Below are positions 49,515 to 61,206 of a DNA stretch of 64,000 nt, one piece after another (within the stretch, counting starts at the first letter, position 1; every line of letters starts with the position of its first letter). The translations under genes were made by a program, and so were the position numbers. Source of the DNA: Galaxea fascicularis (taxonomy: Eukaryota > Cnidaria > Anthozoa > Scleractinia > Euphylliidae). Under the pieces are notes generated by a model. It was not told the origin of the DNA, ran no database searches, and worked only from the letters and a program-made list of their open reading frames with translations. The stretch is taken from positions 22,029,235 through 22,093,234 of the forward strand of contig OX419340.1 of assembly GCA_948470475.1 (NCBI GenBank), written 5' to 3'.

Positions 49515-51293
49515 ATGACAACTTTTACGTTCGTTTCAAAATAAATGTCGTTTGACATCGGCAAATGTTTTGCTCGAGATCATAACTTCCGCAAATCTCC
49601 GCCATCTCAGGCTTGTGTCCAGTCACATGAACTAAACAACAGAAACTTTTAACTGAAATTCTCGTTAAAAGTCAAGACATATAAGTTACAGTAGTAGTCT
49701 CACTCCACCGAAATGTGGTCAAGAGAAGTTTTTTTTTGTAAATAATGATTGTAGTAGTTATGTAGCATCTGTAGCGCCTGAGCCTCTTAAGACTGGCGAG
49801 CAAACATTGAAAATTAGATGGACCCAAATAAGAACTTCCTGTACACATGATGTGTACGTGATCAAGTGTTCTTTATGAAGTGAGAACGCTTGATCACGGG
49901 AACTTGATTAACCTTTATTGGGTCTGGCAGTTGTAACGAATCAGGCGAATAAACATGTGAAACAATGAACACATTGAAAATGTACTGTTTTTAAGGATAA
50001 CTTGACAAAAAGTTAGACTTTCGTCATTTTCGTAATTCGCAGCGTAGTAATCAAAAGAATAAATTTGTAACTGGCTAGTTAACACTGATTTACATTGATA
50101 GGACAGTGTATAAATTTCATCTTACCTACCTCTAAGTAATGTTTTTAGTCTTTTTTTCCGGTAATTATAATTGTAGTCATGTACCAAACTTGTGGATACA
50201 GTAAAACCACAGAAGTTTCCGTCCACTCTGTGTACGAACATTTCGCTCACTCACAGTTAATCAATCGAATTCTACTCTATTCTCGAATTTCATCTGTCGG
50301 TAGGAATATCGACTGTTACGAGAATACAGCTTCCCAGCATTGATGATAAATAAAATTTTAAGACTCAAAGGGTACTTAAGATGTCACCGCAGAGAACATA
50401 ACAGTGAGAGTTTTTCATTATGAGAGAAATGTGAGACTTTCCATTGGTTGCGTGTGCATCTACTGACGATTAGTTTGCTCTAAATAGATTTGTAAGTAGG
50501 CTTTTGATGCAAATGTAACCTTAAAGGGCTCAAGGTAATTAAATTTCAATATTTATGGCCTATGTCATGGTGGTTTTTTATGTTCTGGAGGTCAGATTAA
50601 AACCAAGCAATGTCCTGCTCCTATGTAGTACAACACCGGCGGCCAAACTAAGATGTCAAACTCAAATTGGAAGCAAACCATAATATGCCTAGTACGGTGT
50701 GTCAGGCTGATTTTTCCACCGCTCAAAAGTTGGCCCATTTTTTTTCAAGTTTGAATCCATTCCAATATTTGCCATCCTAAGCCAAAGCCGGATATCGGTG
50801 CTTATTTAGACCTATTTATAGTTTTCTAGCGCTAAATTGGCAACATAAATTTAAACTCTGAATCAATATTTTTGACCGACTGAGATAAGAATAACCCAGT
50901 AAATCTTGCTCTTTGATATAAGGCTTTTTTTTAAAGTAGACGTAATGGATTCTTCTGGCGATATATATATATATTTGACTCAAGGGTTTGTTCAAGGAGG
51001 TATGACCGTCGATCTTGTCCAGTTGGTAAAGTTAATCAGATAGTGTCTGAGCTTATCTGTTGAAATTTCTGAGAGGAAGAGAACTAGTGAAATACAGATA
51101 AAAAGGTTGAGAACGTGTAAAAGCCGTGGAGACAAAGGGATCCACTCGCTTGCTGGCTAAAGCCCTGGGCAAACGGGGGGTCAAACGGCCCATGATGTGG
51201 CATACGCCACCAGGGGAGGAGGGAGAGGAGAAACTTAAACCCCACTTGCGCTGAACTCCGTTGAACTGGGCACGAGGTAAAGTAAATAAAACA
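49515..51293. other. Intergenic sequence, nothing assigned
   Basis: A hairpin with arms GTGATCAAGTGTTCT / AGAACGCTTGATCAC lies at 49857-49897, and a short (TA)n at about 50963-50975. No coding signal was seen. Confidence 0.4.
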
Positions 51294-51436
51294 GCCCATT
51301 TGCCTCTGTTTCAAAGCGAGTCCCGGTAACGAAATCATTCAAATGAAAATGAGTTTGATTTGCATGTAAATGCAACGGCTAATTTTCATTCACAGGGTCG
51401 GCACCAACGCTCGCTTTGAAACAGAGGCAAACAGCA
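51294..51436. mobile_element. Short palindromic MITE
   Basis: TTTGCCTCTGTTTCAAAGCG at the left is inverted at 51412-51431. A related CAAAGCGAGTC core occurs in the MITE at 61036-61206, so the two may share a family. Confidence 0.6.
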
Positions 51437-51651
51437 ATTTGGAAATAGGCTTCTAATAACTGAAGCGATGGTCGCAATGCATCATCCTACTAACTCGCAT
51501 GTACATCGTGACCGTCGGAAGTTAATATAAAGTCCTGCCCTAGCCTTACGAATGCAGTTAAAATAGCTGAGACTCACACTATCGTTTCATCACCAACTAC
51601 CAAACACTATCATCAACAATCATGAACTATTGAGCTTCCTCGAATTCCTTA

Positions 51652-52454
51652 AGCCTGGTTTCCATATGATCGTCCGGATCGTCCGGATCGTCTCAAAAAA
51701 ATGTTCAGACGATCCGGGGACGATCATATGGAAACGCTACCCAGATGATCGCAAACGACTCGGACGACTGAGACGACCTCGATCGCTTGGATAGAATTGA
51801 GTTCTATCCGGACCATCGGGACGATCGTGTAAATTTTGAAGCGATCATATGGAAACGCTCTCAGACGACTGAGACGATCGATCGGAACGATCGAAGACTA
51901 TCCCAGAAGTCATCGCTCCTATCGCACATTTCCTAGCTCACGTGTTCCATTTCAAAATGGCGGCAGTAAACACGGAGTTGAACGCGCCACTCTTTATGGA
52001 AGAAGTGCAAATATATCCGGTAATTTACGACAAATTTTCTAAGGACTATAAGAATAAGTTTACAAGAAAGAATATCTGGAAAGCAATAGGAGAGAATGAT
52101 TCGGCTTGGACGCGGCTGAAGCTGAAAAAAGTATAATAATGTCCGAACCGTGCACGGGCGATGCTAATTCCTTGAGAAAAAAAAAGTCTGTTCCATCTGG
52201 TTCTGGGTGTCCAGCAGAGTTCAGTAGTTTGGATTGGTTGTCAAATCACATCAACCAACGACGATCCACTGTTACAAACGTGCAGAGTCGCGATGAAAGC
52301 GAAGATAATGAAGATCATGGTGAAGAAGCAGAAAGTCTTTGAAGCGATCGAGACGATCGTATGGAAACCAGCAATCGTGTTTCAGTCGTCCCGATCGTTT
52401 CGAAATTTTTGAAAACGACTCGGACGATCGGGACGATCATATGGAAACCAGGCT
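51652..52454. mobile_element. PIF/Harbinger-type non-autonomous element with TTA target duplication
   Basis: TTA flanks both sides (51649-51651, 52455-52457). The ends AGCCTGGTTTCCATATGATC and GATCATATGGAAACCAGGCT are inverted. CGATCRTATGGAAAC-like motifs recur inside both ends (near 51721, 51843, 52354, 52431), the spacing expected of subterminal binding sites. It encloses a MADF-domain remnant but no transposase. Confidence 0.85.
51942..52342 (+). pseudogene. MADF (Myb/SANT-like) DNA-binding protein remnant of a Harbinger element
   Basis: The frame 51942-52136 has FMEEVQIYPVIYDKFSKDY and NKFTRKNIWKAIGE, the first helices of a MADF domain. A frameshift near 52110 moves on to frame 52106-52342 (DAAEAEK, then KKKSVPSGSG, EFSSLDWLSNHINQR, ending acidic). 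In the PIF/Harbinger group the second gene is a Myb/MADF protein that cooperates with the transposase; this copy is broken. Confidence 0.75.
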
Positions 52455-53615
52455 TTATATGATAGTCGACGACCGTCTCTTTTATTTTTTGTTTGACCGC
52501 GCGCATGAACATTTGATGATAATTTTATGGTCAGCTCTTTCTCCCCCAAAATCAATGGGCTCAAGATGTTGCTGGAGAGAGGAGATTGTTAGAGCATCAA
52601 TAGCAATGCAGCTTTAGCATTAACAACAGCTTTTTGTGGACAATTTTTAAATATCTTTTTAAAAATACTAGTCGCAAATCAGACCGGCAACAACTGAACA
52701 ACCGGGAATACAAAGGAACGCGGAAGTGGAAAAACGAAAGTTTTATTCACTTTTATCGGGAAAACAGAGTTATATTAGAATATACGTTAAAAAATCAGTA
52801 GCAGTTCCAAAAAAGTGTGTTCAAGATCTAGAGAATAAGCGTTTACAATAATTACAGAGTGGCGGACATGAATTTAAGAACCAAACACCATGTTTTTCTT
52901 GCGAGGGTCCCATGGGCATGACGTAAAAGTAACAGTAATATTGACCACATTGGCAATGATTACAAGCAAAATGCTATGAACAGGAAACAAAAATGTTCAA
53001 TGGAAAGTCAAAATGTTCAGTAATCAGCTCTTAAGTGTTTTTGACAGCTTTATCGCGTTCGTCTTCCCACTCTTCTACCTACGCTCTGAGTTTCGTCTTC
53101 TGTTTCTTTTAGTTGATTCCAAAGAAACGAAACAGGCTGCCGCCCTCTTTCGCGAGGAAAAAGTCATTCTATGTTTGGAACTTTTTGCGGCGTTATTTCC
53201 CCGCGGCTGGAGCCAGGCTCTAGAGCCGGCTCACGTGAGCGTCACGAGTGCTTGCTTGTAACACTTTCGGTATATTGTCGTCGACAATCACTACTTGAAA
53301 CATGTTTGAAACAACAACACGTAAATTCCCAACAACGTAATGATCGGATGTTACATGTGTGTTCTCGTCCGGGCCTTACATACGTATTGAACGGGTGCGC
53401 AGTGAGAGTCAAGCAACAATAGGGACCTCAAGCAACGACGAAGAAATTGGACGACGATGACGAGTAGAACTGCTGAGGGACTAGGCCGAGGACGTCGTTC
53501 ACGGCGGGAAAACAAAAATGTTAAGCGTGCGCTAGGACGTAGAGGAAGACATGTAAACAAAACAGTTCTTATCTATCGTGAAAATCGTCAAATCGAGAAA
53601 CAGTTCAATAATTTT

Positions 53616-54322
53616 ATCATGTATTCCTTTCACGAGGCCCAAGAACTACTTTTTTCGAGTTATGAGGACGGTATTCTTGATGAAGGTGAGTTTTCGTTTC
53701 TACATGAGCAATTTATGCAAAAAAATCTGCCCAATTTCTCGTCCGAAGTATACGACAGGTCTTTATGAGATGAACGATGCACAGTGCTTGGCAGAGTTTA
53801 GATTTAGAAAGCACGACTTGCAAATTCTCTTAGAGGTTCTTCAAATACCTGACAGCTTCAGATGCTATCAAAGAAGTGTTGTTGACGGAATGGAGGGTCT
53901 CTGCATTCTTCTTAGAAGACTAAGGTATCCATGCAGATATAGTGGCATGATTTCTCGATTCGGACTGCCAGTACCAGTTCTCAGTATGGTCAGTAATGAC
54001 GTCTTAGATTTCATATGTAACACTCAAAGACCGCATAACACAGTGGAACCACAATGTGCTAAACCCAGCCGCATTCCAAGATTACAGTAACGCCATTGCC
54101 GACAAAGGAGCTGCTTTCCATAATTGTTTTAGGTTCGTTTATGGGACCCTTCGACCCGTATGCAGACCAGGAGAACACCAAAGAGTCATCTACAACGGCC
54201 ATAAGAGGGTTCACACTCTAAAATTCCAGTGTGTGGCTCTACCCAATGGTTTAATCGGTATCTCAATATACGCCAACACTACAAGATTACTTTGCTTGAA
54301 AGTAATTCAGTTAAACCGGTAA
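53616..54322 (+). pseudogene. HARBI1-like: Harbinger (HARBI1-like) transposase remnant
   Basis: Three frames give successive parts: SFHEAQELLFSSYEDGILDE (frame from 53457), then ECLAEFRF-type text read as CLAEFRFRKHDLQILLEVLQ (frame from 53578), then NAIADKGAAFHNCFRFVYGT and VIYNGHKRVHTLKFQCVALP (frame from 54056). The last corresponds to the first catalytic block of DDE_Tnp_4, where FIDGT is usual; here the Asp reads Tyr (FVYGT). The remaining DDE region after 54290 is lost. Confidence 0.78.
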
Positions 54323-54971
54323 TCAAAAGGGAATGACATGTCAGTGCAAATACTTATTTCTGTCAAGGTGTATCAAGAGGAGGCTGGTTAATTTGATACA
54401 GGGGTGTAGTAATAAATGAAAAACTGCTTCATATGATTACTTTGTTTAAACTGGAGTTCCGGCCAAGAGGGCGGTCTACGTCTGGAATGCATTAAGTGGT
54501 GACAGGAGCCTGCTAGCGAATGTTACAATCATACATTCTACCACAAAATTAGGAGTTCATTTAGTTTACCAGAGGAAGGGGAGAGGGAGGGGAAGGGGGA
54601 GAGGAAAACTGTTGCCCCACCCCTTTCTGATACACTGGGCATGTACATTTTCTGACAGTCAGACCTTTGACAGATAACCCCTCAATACCACCACATAAGA
54701 TGGCTACAAGAGATTTCATTTCGTAGCCAGTCAGACAAGATGGGCATATCACCATAAAATAAACATGTCACTTTCAAACACAAGCCTTAAATTTTATCAA
54801 TATAAAATGTTGTCGCTTTAAATACAACACTACAGTTTGTAGCCAGTCAGACAAGATGCACAGAAACCTTTGAAACATGAATCTTGGATTTAATCAATGT
54901 AAGGTTTTGCAACAACAGTAATCAGTTAGAACTTTGCAGTCTCAAAACGTACCTTCAAATACAAACAGTAT

Positions 54972-55010
54972 ATTATTGGCTCAGTTGGTTAGAGCGTGGC
55001 ACCGATATCT
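54972..55010 (+). repeat. tRNA-SINE head fragment
   Basis: GGCTCAGTTGGTTAGAGCGT and CACCGATATC match the first 35-40 bases of the SINE heads at 8113 and 18717. No B box follows. It lies inside the Harbinger element. Confidence 0.5.
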
Positions 55011-55029
55011 TCCCCGTCTAGGCTCATTG

Positions 55030-55417
55030 TTCGTCTTGTTTCTCAGCATTCCTTTTCTTGGTTTCACCCAAACGCTCAACCGCTCGGTTGCAGGCTTCTC
55101 GCATCCGTGGCTGCCTTCTCTTTCTCTATGATTTCTTCTAACGCTTTGTCTAGCTTCGTTTCCTCACAATCTATCCCAGAGGCAGCTTCCTCCATTCTCA
55201 TTCTCGCTTTGTACATTTCAGTGAAGTAATGTCAGCCTATCTCTGACACTTCTCTTTGATATACTTTAAACTTGGGATGATCAGAAGCATTTATTTCGTT
55301 CCATAAATCTCCTCTTTCCTTACCACGATAAGGATGTTTCCAAGGTTCAACCACTTCAACTTTTTCGCAAAGATTCAAGTCGTGTAGTTCTGTCCACTCC
55401 ATTCTGAGGAAATTCAC
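55030..55417 (-). pseudogene. Myb-like DNA-binding protein remnant, Harbinger second gene
   Basis: The minus frame 55417-55232 has EVVEPWKHPYRGKERGDLWN and HPKFKVYQREV, a Myb/SANT-like helix set. After a stop it continues in another frame with YKARMRMEEAASGIDCEE and DKALEEIIEKEKAA, a coiled-coil tail, down to about 55100. It is convergent with the transposase. Confidence 0.65.
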
Positions 55418-56536
55418 ATCAAAATATAAGCTTAAGGTGATTCCGCTGAAAATGAGGGAGTATTTTATAGTGACTTCGTAACCAATGAGGTTCTCGTTAC
55501 TTAACCTTAGTTAGCAGAAAGGGGCTCTAGAATTTCTAAAAAGAACACTTCTTGGGTGAAGTTATCAGAGAAGTTTACCAAAATAGGCCCTGCACTTACA
55601 TTACAATCATCTTAGTTGAACAGGAGTTAATATTATATGACAAAATTAAGAATTCACAGCGTGCGCACCTACCCAGGCCTACCTAAGGACGTGTTCTTTA
55701 CAGCATTAAAATCAAAATATTTTAAGGCACAATTTTAAACTTTTTTTTCAAATTGAGATATATTGTAGTTAACCTTGTTTCATTTGAATTCGTGCATTAA
55801 AAAGTGGGGTCACCGTGCTTATTGCCGAACTAGTGATCCTCAAAGCGGTAAAATCCTGTCTCAAAAGCTTTACGACGGAGAGAAGACTGGGTCGAGTTTA
55901 TGTACGGGTCTGTTCAGTCGGTTATGCAACCTCAAGAGCCATCATGGCTTTTAGCAACCTTCATCAAGGAACTTCGCAAGGACTCAAAATTCCACAACAC
56001 ATCTTCCGGGCAGTGAAAATGTCATGATAAAATCGTTCTCTTTCTCAGCATAAGCTAAATTCAAACTTCTATTTGCGGACCATTCCTATCGGAAAGATTA
56101 GAGGCTAAAGAATATTTAACTTTTCATTTGAAAAGCGAAACATAAATTCTCGTCCTAAACAAGATGAAAAAATATAAATTTATAATCACGCTCTCTTGAC
56201 GTTCGGCCAGGACGGCAAAGCTGGAAACGTGGACGACGTGGACGACGAGTGAAGCATGCGCAGTAGCGCGCTAAGCGGTATTTTCACTTCCGGTCGTCGT
56301 CCTCAGGGTTTCTCGTCGACCTTGCTTAAGGTCCCTAATTGGAGGTGCCGTTATAAAAAGAATTTTCATACTTGCAGTTCTCTGTGCTTTTAAACACGTG
56401 GGAGGTTTTTATATTTACACTCTTCTTGAATTGGCACATGTAACCCACCGGTGCGGACTAATAAGGGGCTGGAAAAAAATCAGCTCTCACTGCACGTGAG
56501 TCACGGACTGATTTAGCGTTTCCCACGCTGGTCAAT

Positions 56537-56902
56537 AGGGAACTTAAAAATAAGCAACGACGACGGCAACGGCACCGAGAACGCCACAAAACAATAGGCT
56601 TAATGAGCAAAAACAATACTCTGCACGTGCGTTTTACATTTTGGTACATTTCCTTGCCGTCCTCTGCAAAACAACAACGTGAAATGACCAAATTTTGGGT
56701 TTTCTCGAGAACGTGACCGCACGATGGTAAGTTTTTCTTTCTTTTTCTTTGCTTTAACACCGTTCACAGCAACTTAGACAGTCCGCCAGCATTTTTCATG
56801 TTTAACAAATTGGAATAATTGCGCAAAAGTTACAAAAACGAGAAGTTATATTTTGGAATGACGTTTTCGTTGTCGTCGCCGTCGTCGTTGCTTAAGTTCC
56901 CT
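56537..56902. mobile_element. Harbinger MITE, 366 bp
   Basis: AAT flanks both sides (56534-56536, 56903-56905). The termini are AGGGAACTTAAAAATAAGCA and the inverse of CGTCGTTGCTTAAGTTCCCT. The ends resemble those of the larger element at 53421-56336, which could have mobilised it. Confidence 0.8.
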
Positions 56903-57728
56903 AATAGCGATTGTAAACGACGGAGGAAGGGTTCGAATGGCCACGTATCCGATTCTAAAAGGCCATCAAAAGCATGGTCTGAAGGCTTCACCCGCTTAGG
57001 CTTCATGTTCTGAATATTTACTTTTTCAGTCCAATCGAGTTGAGGTCTCTCTGAAATCAATGAGCTGGTTAATCGAGAACACCCGTTAATTAAAACTTCA
57101 TTTTAGAGAGGTTATCAGTTATTAAACACTCTTTTTTTCCGCTAAGGAGAATCCTCGGCTTGCACACGATGGTCACCAGTTAATATATAACCAATATAAC
57201 AGGTGGCCGCACCTTGTCTTCCCTTACCATTTCATTTTCGCAAGGAATTAAGGTCCTTGTTACATGCTTTTCGTTTTTTGCATAAATAAGAATATTTTGA
57301 AGTTGAAGAGTGATGAGTCAATCAGTCGTTTCATTAATGTCCTGTAACTTTCTTGGCCTCATAGTGAATTCATAGTTATTTTAACATGCATATGACGCAA
57401 TGACGGCTTATTTTTGTTGACTAACCTTGCCAGTGAATATAAATATCGCTTAATAGAATTCTCCTGTTTAAAACGACCAGTTACTGCCAAATCACTAAAG
57501 TTAGCAAATTAATAAGTGGTTTGGATGCGGTCCTGTGAAAACCCCCGGCGGTAGAAACACACCCATTTGGCACGATATCTGGAAACTGTTAAGGTGAAGA
57601 AATTTCACCGCAATTCCTTATTCACAAAGCGACGAAATTTAAACACGATGGCCGTCTAATTTGAGTTTCCCTTGACACTTGGTTGTTATTCGGCGTCGCA
57701 TTTTGGGCCGTGCTTAAGCCGCAAAGAC

Positions 57729-58076
57729 ATGGACAAATCGTTCCCTCGCTTATATTCAGATCTTTCTGGCTTCGAAGAGCAAGAACTCACATTGTACGAT
57801 TATGGATACAGAGTGCTGTGTACAGTTCTGGTTGGTTCAGGTGCGATTTGCGTGGATATCATCGTTTATTTTGCCTTAACGCTGGTAAAAAGGCTCATTC
57901 GAAAGCATTTAATCACTGAGGAAATGCATTTTGTTGTTGACTTATTGTTCGCTGTGATAAATTTGAGTGTAACTGCATGGCTTGCTTACATAGTAGATGG
58001 ACGTTTACGAATTTTCTGGATGAAAAGGAAATATGGTTTTAATAATTCATTCAGTGAAGACAGAAATATTCTTTAA
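57729..58076 (+). CDS. Candidate small two-helix membrane protein, 115 codons
   Basis: From the Met at 57729 (MDKSFPRLYSDLSGFEEQEL) the frame has two hydrophobic helices, LCTVLVGSGAICVDIIVYFA and MHFVVDLLFAVINLSVTAWL, separated by basic RLIRKHL, and ends SFSEDRNIL. An upstream in-frame Met at 57672 would give 134 codons. No introns are evident. AATAAA occurs at about 58671. I do not recognise the family; it could be an orphan gene or an exon of something larger. Confidence 0.45.
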   Translation: MDKSFPRLYSDLSGFEEQELTLYDYGYRVLCTVLVGSGAICVDIIVYFALTLVKRLIRKHLITEEMHFVVDLLFAVINLSVTAWLAYIVDGRLRIFWMKRKYGFNNSFSEDRNIL

Positions 58077-58337
58077 AGTTTCTGCTCGTCTATGGATCAC
58101 AGAGAAAACAACGAGGCAGTTCCGGCCGTTGTGAGTCAATATATCCGTTAGTAAGCGCGTTTGAATTTTCTGGCTCTTTGTCGAATAACTGAGATTCTGA
58201 AGTTGATTTGAATCACCAAAAGGAATGACAGTCCTCGAATTTAGGAAAAATTATCTGGCGTTTTGACGACTTTTAAGCTTCTGTTTACCATACAAAGAAA
58301 GAATTAAATTTGGTACTGAAATGAACTGTGTAATACC

Positions 58338-58575
58338 ATGGAAGTGATCGAGCTGTACAAAAGGTACAAAAGAGTGACTGAGTTACTTCAGCATGCCTAC
58401 AAAAGTGCAGACAGCTGTGACTGTGGCCGTGCATGCCCTCGACCATGTTTGTATATGAAAATCATATAAACAATTTCTAGTCCTTCGACGATATTTGCGA
58501 CGACGAAGTGAGGAAATTAATGATAAGTTGGTAGTCCAAAGGAAACTGGAAGAAAGCAAGAACATGGTCAGCAAT
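58338..58575 (+). CDS. Weak candidate: small Cys-containing ORF plus coiled-coil frame
   Basis: An ATG in strong context (AATACCATGG, 58338) opens 43 codons, MEVIELYKRYKRVTELLQHA and then a CDCGRACPRPC cluster. About 35 bp past CCAT an AG acceptor (TTTCTAG) precedes LRRYLRRRSEEINDKLVVQR and a stop. A GT-AG join of about 34 bp would fuse them, but that is shorter than usual animal introns; an indel or two unrelated frames are equally possible. Confidence 0.22.
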
Positions 58576-59249
58576 TTTCAAATATAAATGGCGTTAGAAG
58601 TGTAGTAGGATAAATGCTTATTTACTGAGGAATACGTCTTCGAGTTTTAATTTATTTCCTTCTAATTAATGAATAAACATGTAACGATTTTCCTTCCAGC
58701 CGCTAAAACCTGAATTTCGTGCGTTAAAATTAGCTCAGTTTCAACGTTAACAGGGGGCACACTAAAAGACGGGATATTAATAAAAATGAATTAAACAAAA
58801 AGCAAGAAACTCTCAATTGTTTTTATTGTTGACTGGCAAATCAAGTCACTGAAATTAACAGTTCACCAATTTGACTACCTTAAAGGTCGCGGGGGACAGG
58901 AAAACAAAACAGGTGGTGGTCTTTCGCGGAAGAGTACTTTCTATCCGAGTATTTTCGCCGGATGATAATGAACAATGGTTTGAGCCAATCAGACTTATAT
59001 ACTATAACTGATTTTAGTTCATGGCCTGCTATCTATGCTCGCAACACATATATTCCATATAACATTCGCGTTCACTGTCTAACCCTTTACCTTGCCACGG
59101 GCTGTTTTATTTCCTGAACGTTCGTTTTAGTCTAAGCGAGAGTAATCTATAAGAGATTGTGCATTACACGAAAGAAATCGGAAATAAATATTCCTTGTCG
59201 TATGAGAGAAAGAAATAGAGGAAGAAATAGAAGGAGAAACAAATAGAAG

Positions 59250-59370
59250 ATATGGCGACACAGAGATATATTTCTCTTCAAGTTTTGAAAAATATTTCAC
59301 TTGTTCACTGCGCTCACTCGTGGAATATTTTCAAACACGAGAAAACAAATTTCGTGTCTCCAAGCAACCG
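59250..59370. repeat. Imperfect inverted repeat, probable MITE core
   Basis: GACACAGAGATATATTTCTC and the inverse of ACAAATTTCGTGTCTCC pair loosely around a short spacer. The flanking sequence 58680-61035 otherwise shows no coding signal. Confidence 0.4.
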
Positions 59371-60355
59371 TGCAATTTTCTTTTTATTATATAAAATTGA
59401 GTGGTAGACCAAGCGAAGGAAAACCACAAGTGCTTCACAGTCAAAAGTGGTGTCACACATGTGTGGATAGAAATTATATCATCACTGGCGGGATAGCGTT
59501 TCTAACGATTTGCTATATACCAGTCGGTATACAACTCAATTTTATATAATAATATAAAGTAATTTATCCACAGTAGTGATGGCATCACAAACGAAAGTGA
59601 TAGAGCGAATAACCCACACAAACCTCATAATCATTAGGGTTCCGTTTTTACTAATTTTCATCTTTATCGATTTATTTTGTATTTTGTTCTAGTGAAATAT
59701 TCAATTTCCTGTTTATTTTATATTGTATTTGTACTGTATTTTTATTGTATTTTTGTATGCATCTAGTTCTTTCCTGTGGCCTTTGCACTCCGCACTCCGC
59801 GTTTTTTTTAAGATATACTACTCACTCCAACAACAAAAGGCAATTGATTTCAGGCGACACTTCTGCCGTAAAAGTTCAAATCCTTCATCGCCACAGAATC
59901 CGCCTGACCTTCAGCCTGGTCAACCGGATTCGCTTCAACATTTGCTTTAACATCCGTTCGATTTTGTTGAACGCTGTTGAAAGGTTGTTGAATTATGTTG
60001 AACGGTGGGATGGCAAACGGTTTCAATTAGTTTAATTCAAGAAAACTTTGCAAGTGGCCTGGTAATTAGTTTCAGGCCCCAGATCTTTGACTCCCCCCTC
60101 CCTCCCTGAAACACATGCAATGCCGCCATTTTGAAATGACACAATGGATCGCGCGTATGTTTGCAACAAAGTTCGTCCGTTTTTTGTAGCTTTCGAAGTT
60201 TTGAATGATGAGAAATCGAAAGGATATTGAAGCAAATGTTGAAGCCGTTCGCTAGGGCCTTAAGAGCGTCAGTGGGTCCATGAAAGTTGAGTAGCAAGTG
60301 AATGATGCATGTGAAAGAAATCATATGTGAACTGCGGATATGAAATCAAATTAAT

Positions 60356-60540
60356 AATGATCGTCGCAGTTGTGATCGCAATTTTTACAATTTGCGTCAA
60401 GAAGCCTGAAAAAAATTCAGGACTTCAACAGGGCTTGAACCCCGTAGAATGTTCGGGTTCAAGCCCCGTTGAAGTCCTGAATTTTTTTCAGACTTCTTGA
60501 CGCAAAGGTAAAAATTGCGATCACAACTGCGACGATCATT
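60356..60540. mobile_element. Inverted duplication of a tRNA-SINE, giant hairpin
   Basis: About 88-bp arms (60356-60443 and 60453-60540) are inverted copies: AATGATCGTCGCAGTTGTGA and TTCAGGACTTCAAC appear in both senses around a 9-10 base loop. The B-box-like GGGTTCAAGCCCC is present in both orientations, so two partial SINE heads face each other. Confidence 0.75.
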
Positions 60541-60552
60541 CTTCACTTGAAA

Positions 60553-60637
60553 GTTGAGTAGCCTGCGTAGCAAGCGTTTCCGCTGCTGTTTTGCTCTCGC
60601 CCCATTACCAGCGGAAACACTTGCTACCCAGGCTAAA
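60553..60637. repeat. Short inverted repeat
   Basis: AGCCTGCGTAGCAAGCGTTT pairs with the inverse of GCGGAAACACTTGCTACCC around a short loop; probably a small MITE. Confidence 0.55.
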
Positions 60638-61035
60638 CGTGGACCCCAGCCAAGCCTGATCTTGCTGGGCTGGCCGATGCTCCACCTTTCCAATAGTGCC
60701 TTGATGTCGGTGCAGGAATAAAATACCGACCTTTTTTCCCTGCCGATTTTTGCCTATGTGACTTGAGTGTCACTTTCTTGAGCAACTAGTCTTTTTTCTC
60801 AGTCGCTTAACACATGAATCACTCATTCTTTTATATAATTTTCTTTATTTTAAACAGAAGCTTTATTGGGCTGATATAAATTGTCTGAACAAAGCTAAAT
60901 TACACAAACATTATTCTCTTGCATATGATGCGATCATACAAGCCGCTGTAAATAGCATCTTCATTGCCAAATAGATACCTCAGAAAAGATCTCCGTTTAA
61001 AAAAATATCCGGATACGTGTGGACGGGGCCTCAAG

Positions 61036-61206
61036 AGGCCATTTCCGAGTTCATCTCTGCCTCCTCTTCAAAGCGAGTCTAAGTGCGAAGTTTTTGTGAT
61101 GGTAATTAGTTCTACTTTACATATGAATGAAAACTAATTTTCATAACAAAAACTTCGCACTTAGACTCGCTTTGAAGAGGAGGCAGACATGAACTCCGAA
61201 ATGGCC
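61036..61206. mobile_element. Palindromic MITE, about 170 bp
   Basis: GGCCATTTCCGAGTTCATCT and the long core CTTCAAAGCGAGTCTAAGTG are mirrored at the right end, with arms of about 70 bp around a central AT-rich loop. Confidence 0.75.

Larger units (their letters stand above)
53421..56336. mobile_element. Autonomous-type Harbinger transposon, decayed
   Basis: The termini AGGGACCTCAAGCAACGACG (left) and, reverse-complemented, AGGGACCTTAAGCAAGGTCG (right) are inverted, and AAT flanks both ends (53418-53420, 56337-56339). Inside lie a transposase remnant on plus and a Myb-like remnant on minus, converging: the two-gene Harbinger layout. Both are broken, so it is immobile on its own. Confidence 0.75.

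Noticed and set aside
55815..56027. Plus frame inside the Harbinger element
   Set aside because: No similarity to Harbinger proteins or other domains; the genuine remnants are at 53616-54322 and 55030-55417.
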